NCBI GenBank assembly: GCA_022414725.1
Contig: CM039462.1
Span: forward strand, 122,404,484 to 122,468,483
Reading direction: 5' to 3'
From: Microglena sp. YARC
Lineage: Eukaryota; Chlorophyta; Chlorophyceae; Chlamydomonadales; Chlamydomonadaceae
Length of the DNA stretch: 64,000 nucleotides
Notes under the pieces: model-generated
The model's database searches: none
The model's input: only the letters and a program-made list of their open reading frames with translations
What the model was told of the DNA's origin: nothing
Translations under genes and position numbers: made by a program
Part shown: piece by piece, positions 59,426 through 64,000 of the stretch
Layout: every line of letters begins with the position of its first letter
Numbering within the stretch: position 1 is the stretch's first letter

Positions 59426-62400
59426 CTGCTCCCGCCTTGGCCGCCCTCGCATGCACGCTCAACACAAACTCCTTCATAGCCACTGGGTCGTCCGACCTCA
59501 GCTGCAGGCCAGCTGCATTCAACAGGGTCACTAGGGCCGACACGTCCGACTCCCAGAATCGCTCCCTCAAGCTGTCCATAAACGTGTACATGAGATCAGC
59601 TCTCAACACTCCACAGCCGTAAAGATATGCAAGGAGCATGATTAAATTGTGCTGTGCCAGGCTGTCCTTGTCTGTCATGGCAAGCTCCAGCTTGGCTGCC
59701 AGGCTGGCGGTGAAGTTGGCCACCAGGTCCTGGGCCTTGGCCGTGCCAGCTAATCCCGATACGAAGGCGGCAGCCACAGCAGCGAATTGTTCAGTGGCAC
59801 GGGGTCCATCAGCTGCTGCCTGTTTAAGACAAATTAATGGTTGGTTGCGGGACTGGATGAATAAATACATAAATATATAAATAAATAAGTAAGCAAATCA
59901 ATATATGTGAGATAAATAAATAAACAAATGGCGACGAACAAGCCTGTCCAAGGTAAACCAATGGTTGAACGCGTGACCGGATGAATACATGGATAAAGAA
60001 ATAGATCAATAAATACATGAATATACAAATAAATGAATAAATAAATACGTAAATACATATGAGGTCAATAAATAAATGGCAACGAACAAGCCTGTTCAAT
60101 GCAAACCAATGATTGAATGTCTGAACCCATGAATACATGGTGATGAATAAGCATGGTCATGGGAAACCAAATAATCTGAAGTTTGCATGTATCACTATGT
60201 GGCCTGCTCACGACAAGCCAATTATTGAAGGTCACCAACTGAAGCCCCCTGGGTAAACGTGTAGGCTTAGAACGTGCCCATATGTGTTGTTTCAGTCCAG
60301 GGCACCCAAATAGGCTAAAGGGACTTGCACAACCATTATATTGGGAGGGCTGAACAGAAAAAGCACTGATAAACTGAACCCCAAACAATCGTTTTACCAG
60401 CGGAGGCCCATGATTTTTTCTCATGACAAAGCGATGATTGAATGTCAAAATCAAACTAAGCACCATGGAAATACATGTGAATGTATTAAATAGTCCAGAA
60501 GGGGCGGGGGGTGGGGGTGGGGTGGGGGTGTGTAAAGAGCATGCATTCGCTGGAAACATTTCAGGTTTGCTTCTGTCTCGAGAGAGGGGACTGGACATGA
60601 TACACATATTTGAATCCAGATGTATTGGATATCATTGCATGGAAGTAAATGTGTGTTGCATGTATTTGTACAGTCCAGGGGTAGCCAAATAGGCTTACAT
60701 GGGCTTGCCCAACCTAAACAACTGGGAAGGCAGTTTAAAAAACAAGCACTGGTGAACTGAACCCCAACAAATCGTAAACAACAAGCCCGGAGTTCGTGCT
60801 TGTGAAAATTGAACTTACCGTTTCTTGTCTTCACATGTATACAGATCAAATTGCCAGCGAGCAGCGGCACAAATGTTAAAAAGACTGTTATAATCCCATG
60901 TTTGTCACCACCACCATGCGATTGTTCTTCCTCCATAGCCAACAACAGAAGTGACAGCATTGTTTTGAAATGCTTACAGCATGCCTATGGCAAACTGATT
61001 CACCGAACTTCCCTTAAGGCATGCAAATGCTGCTAAATCGATTGGTACAGTACGGAGTATAACCCGAATTTGGTAGTTGATTTACCGAAATACAGAATTA
61101 AGTTGCATTGCCCTCTATTTCATCTGACTTCCCTTATGCCTTGCTTGGATTACGATTATGTCTGGATTTGTACACCGTCAAGATTAGCTGAGTTTTCTGC
61201 AGGCAAGGAAATCTGGCTCACTACAAAATCATAATTGCACGTATTCATTTAGACACACAAACAAAGACACACAGGACCTCGCACCGTCAAGATAATCTGA
61301 GTCACAACGGCAGATACCACCCTCCTGCCAGCTTCACGGTACAGTGCAAAGACATCCTTTACAATGGCTTGTAGGTTGGTGTCTGACAGCCTACAAGTGT
61401 GAAGTTAGGTATGGTTTGGTTATATGGTTGGTTAGATGGTTGGTTGGTGTCTGGCAGTCTAATGCCAATACATGTATATACAAGAAAAGGTTTAATTATC
61501 GGCACAGACCAAACTCAGGGCCCCCGTCATTTATGATTTGTTGGGGTTCAGTTCACCAGTGCTTGTTTTTTAAGCTGCCTGTCCTGTTTTGAAGGTTGGG
61601 CAATTCCCTTTAGCCCATTTGGCTACCCTAAGGCTGTAATAATACATACATACATTTGAATGGGCAGAAAAATACAAGGTGAGCATTGAAACGTGAGAAA
61701 TTAGAGAATCCTGGAGTGCTCCCGTGGGTAAGACCTTTCCTAGTCATGTGCCGTCCATGGTGTACCGGCTCACGCAGCAGACAACATTACTATCAACACT
61801 GCATAAAAACATGCATACATGCATGCATCTGACAGCCTGCATGAGTACATCATACTTCATTGGCAGGCAGTTTATTTTTGTGCGACGTGTTGCAATTTGA
61901 GCGACTCAGTGTGACCCCAGTGTGACGCGTTGCCCCCCCAAAGCTTGCGGAGCGCGAGGCGCGGACCACAGAGGGTTCAGTGGCCATTTCTGACTAGTTT
62001 TGCCAGACCCATGCGTATTCATGCTGCGCGGAAAGGCGATGAAATGGGGGCGCGTCGTCGGAAGAAAAAGAAGTTGTTGGCAGGTGCAATCCTACCCACA
62101 TGCCTTTGACAGCAGAAAGAAACAGAAAAACACACCCATATACATCTACCATCCCACCTGCCACCCTCACCTATTTAACAATCTAGTAATCCACCACAGC
62201 AGCCTTGGCAGCTTCGTCATTTCTACAGCCACTCTGCATAGGTTAGGTGCCGCCATGTGCCCATGCCCTAGAGAGCAAAAACAAACAGTGACCCAACCAA
62301 ACATGTTTATGGATTTGTTTCGTACCCATAAATTTGGATTTTGCCAATCCGCCACTCTCACCTATTGAGCAACCCTGTGATGCGGCGCTCCACGGTGGCA

Positions 62401-63206
62401 GCCTTGCTAGCTTCTTCACTGCCACCGCTGCTCTTCATGGCCTCTAGCTTTGCCCTCAGGGCAGGCGGCACATACTTCCCAGCCGCCACTGCTACGGGCT
62501 TGGCATCAGCTGCCGAGGTCTTCCCACCGCCGCCACCGCCGCCATGTTCTCCCTCGTCCTCATCTCTCCCATCTGCATCATCACTCCCGAGGTCAGACCC
62601 GCTTCCGTCAGAGAGCATCATGCTGCCCTCGCTGTCTTCACCCCCACCCTCTCCATCATCATCACCATCATCGTCACCATCATCATCCCCTCCACTGAAG
62701 CCTTCGTCACTGAGGGATTCGTCCTCACTGCCACTTTCTCCCGCCTCTGCATTCTCATCTTCGCTATCATCCATCATCATCGCCAGCCCATCCTCCTCAC
62801 TGCTCTCACCTCCGCTTCCTCCACCGTCATCCTCATCACCAGTGCCGCCCTCCCCCTCATCGTCATCCTCGGTATCAGCCATCATCATCGCCAGCCCATC
62901 CTCCTCACTGCTCTCGCCATCATCATCCCCTCCCTCCTCCTCCTCCTCATCATCATCATCATCTCCACTGGCTCCCTCATTCCCATCACCCTCTCCATCA
63001 TCACCACTGAAAAATTCAAGTTCCTCGTCCCCACTCTCCTCCCCTTCTCCATCAGGGCCACCCCCTGGCTCATCATCGCTTTCAATTAAGCCAGCCGCTC
63101 CCTTATCTTTGCCGCCCTTGCTTCTTTGTTTGAACGTGTCATTGTTGCCTGCAGTAATACCCTTCAATAGTCCGTCCAGGCCATCCGCATCAGCTGCGCC
63201 TTTACC
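59426..63206 (-). CDS. NOM1: Nucleolar MIF4G-domain protein (NOM1/SGD1-like), 3' part missing
   Basis: Three exons fit together without a frame change. 63206-62362 carries an acidic Asp/Glu/Gly-rich region and KYVPPALRAK, ending ITGLLNR. 61390-61285 carries LSDTNLQAIVKDVFALYREA then GRRVVSAVVTQIILT. 59819-59426 carries AAADGPRATEQFAAVAAAFV, then LIMLLAYLYGCGVLRADLMY and LVTLLNAAGLQLRSDDPVAM. Splice sites: AATAG|GTGAGA, TTGTAG|GCTG, TTGACG|GTGCGA, AAACAG|GCAG, GAGCAG|GTCG. The KYVPPALR motif followed by a MIF4G domain is the NOM1/SGD1 arrangement, a nucleolar factor of 40S ribosome assembly that binds a DEAD-box helicase. The rest of MIF4G and the MA3 domain should follow below 59426, but satellite DNA is found there. 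Upstream exons probably lie beyond 63206. Confidence 0.8.
59860..60070. repeat. Simple AAATA/ATAC repeats in an intron
   Basis: Imperfect ATAAATAAATA and ATACATAAATA arrays within the NOM1 intron 59820-61284. The same intron holds two diverged copies of a segment with AACTGAACCCCAA(A/C)AATCG (60372-60390 and 60758-60776). Confidence 0.7.
61391..62361 (-). other. Intron of the NOM1-like gene
   Basis: Bounded by GTGAGAG at 62361 and TTGTAG at 61391. Contains ACATACATACA and GCATACATGCATGCAT runs, a GGTTGGTTAGATGGTTGGTT run, and another copy of the GGTTCAGTTCACCAGTGCTT segment (61546-61565) that is also present, inverted, in the next intron. No further gene. Confidence 0.6.
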
Positions 63207-63790
63207 CTGGACAGTGTTGGAAAGGGTGTGCGGTGAGTGGTTAAAACGAAACGTGTGTTGAATGTGTCATCAGTCCCTGCAGTGCTGTCTTTCTATAGTC
63301 CATCCGGGCCATCCACATCAGCTGCTCCTTTACCCTGGACAGTGTTGGAAAATGTGTGCGGTGAGTGGTTTACACAAGATGTGTGTTGAATGTGCCATCG
63401 GTCCCTGCAGTGCTGTCTTTCAATAGTCCATCCAGGCCATCCACATCAGCTGCCCCTACCCTGGACAGTGTTGGAAAGGGTGTGCGATGAGTGGTTGGTG
63501 TGAGAACGTGTGCTGGTGGAGGGTGACGGGGGTGGGGTGTGGAGGGCGGGTGTTGTTGTTGATGGGGGAAGTGGTAGGTGTGTTAGGTGTGGTAGTGGTG
63601 GTGGTGATGGATTCATCATCCTAGTGTGGGTAGCCATCATTGTGTCAACCCTGGTAATGTGCCATTGTTCCTGGCAGTGATGCCATCCAACAGTCCGTCT
63701 GGACCATTCGCATCAGCTGCGGCTTTACCCTGGACAGCGTTGGAAAGAGTGTAAGGGGAATGGTCTACACAAGAAAACATGACATTGTTT
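63170..63790 (-). repeat. Four tandem copies of the NOM1 exon start
   Basis: Copies begin at about 63206, 63335, 63460 and 63732 (minus strand). Each has an acceptor-like AACACTGTCCAG and then a version of GKGAADADGLDGLLKGITAG. Only the first copy joins the long exon. The second has an in-frame stop and the third a one-base loss. The fourth is open for at least 29 residues and could be an additional exon. Confidence 0.7.
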
Positions 63791-64000
63791 CATGCAGAGC
63801 TATGCAAAGGGTGAGTGATAAGGGTGGGGGAGGGTAGGAGAGGGTGGGAGAAGGGAGTGCAGTGAAGGATTTACAAATATACAACTACAACACACAAATC
63901 TACTAAATACAAATACAAATACAAAACAAATACAAATACAAATACAAATACAAATACAAATCTAAACCAACTAATATTCCAAAGTGATTTTACTTCATTG
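63791..64000. repeat. CAAATA microsatellite at 63893-63965
   Basis: About ten ACAAAT units. Preceded by a GGGTGGGAGAAGG-type purine tract at 63820-63860. No gene seen. Confidence 0.8.

Noticed and set aside
59307..59452. Gly-rich minus-strand coding over the C run
   Set aside because: Intron sequence with a homopolymer; the exon ends at a good donor at 59426.
62341..63261. 306-codon Ser/Pro-rich plus-strand frame
   Set aside because: Mirror of the acidic NOM1 exon; the minus strand has splice sites and a family motif.

Overview
The window reads as a piece of a eukaryotic genome, probably a green alga, that carries a decayed block of giant-virus (Nucleocytoviricota-like) DNA. Three parts can be separated. 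(1) Positions 1-47,999 are a gene-poor, repeat-rich, virus-like island. It holds a D5-type primase-helicase, a second helicase of the same family with an internal deletion, F-box/ankyrin-repeat genes, three members of a tryptophan-rich 24-25-residue repeat family, a caspase-like protein, a U-box fragment, a HicB-like protein and many unrecognised small genes. (2) Positions 48,001-49,000 are exactly 1000 N, a scaffold gap. (3) Positions 49,001-64,000 are host-like: about 9.75 kb of a degenerate 62-bp satellite whose unit contains TTTAGGG (the plant/green-algal telomere motif), followed by an intron-containing gene on the minus strand that I read as NOM1/SGD1 (nucleolar MIF4G protein).

Layout of the island. 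0.4-1.8 kb: membrane-anchored protein and U-box fragment. 2.4-4.0 kb: broken ankyrin gene. 5.6-8.0 kb: F-box/ankyrin gene, minus strand. 8.9-11.0 kb: transposon relics. 11.3-12.0 kb: small gene and a tRNA-like sequence. 13.3-14.5 kb: tryptophan-repeat gene. 14.63-17.01 kb: transposon carrying a Fanzor (eukaryotic TnpB relative). 17.1-17.8 kb: unknown gene. 18.9-20.4 kb: second F-box/ankyrin gene. 21-24.3 kb: small genes, a MITE and a second tryptophan-repeat gene. 24.6-27.8 kb: caspase-like, alanine-rich and zinc-finger proteins. 28.6-32.3 kb: HicB-like protein and D5-like helicase, with a palindromic fragment of a helicase tail. 32.6-33.7 kb: third tryptophan-repeat gene. 34.0-38.5 kb: 393-bp tandem array made from the 3' end of the D5 gene, then the D5 gene itself with one apparent spliceosomal intron. 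39-42.5 kb: small frameshifted genes. 42.785-46.306 kb: a composite transposon with an intact DDE transposase and a decayed SAP-domain Fanzor.

Mobile DNA explains most of the intergenic space. There are at least two related Tc1/mariner/IS630-type systems, each with a Fanzor passenger; at least two internally deleted or chimeric derivatives; a palindromic MITE family (TAATGGGCGTTCC ends); and a further terminal-repeat family (TACAGTTGTTCTC). The most striking single observation is a 31-bp perfect match. The sequence directly abutting the presumed omega-RNA end of the 14.63-17.01 kb Fanzor element is identical to a stretch inside the neighbouring gene at 17.3 kb, and the match stops at the element boundary.

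Caution on frames: many genes are broken by single-base indels, often in G or C runs, and the satellite is full of small indels. Some frameshifts may be uncorrected long-read errors rather than decay. No capsid, DNA polymerase, RNA polymerase or packaging ATPase gene is visible, so the viral assignment rests on the D5 genes, the repeat families and general resemblance. The link between island and host DNA crosses the N gap.
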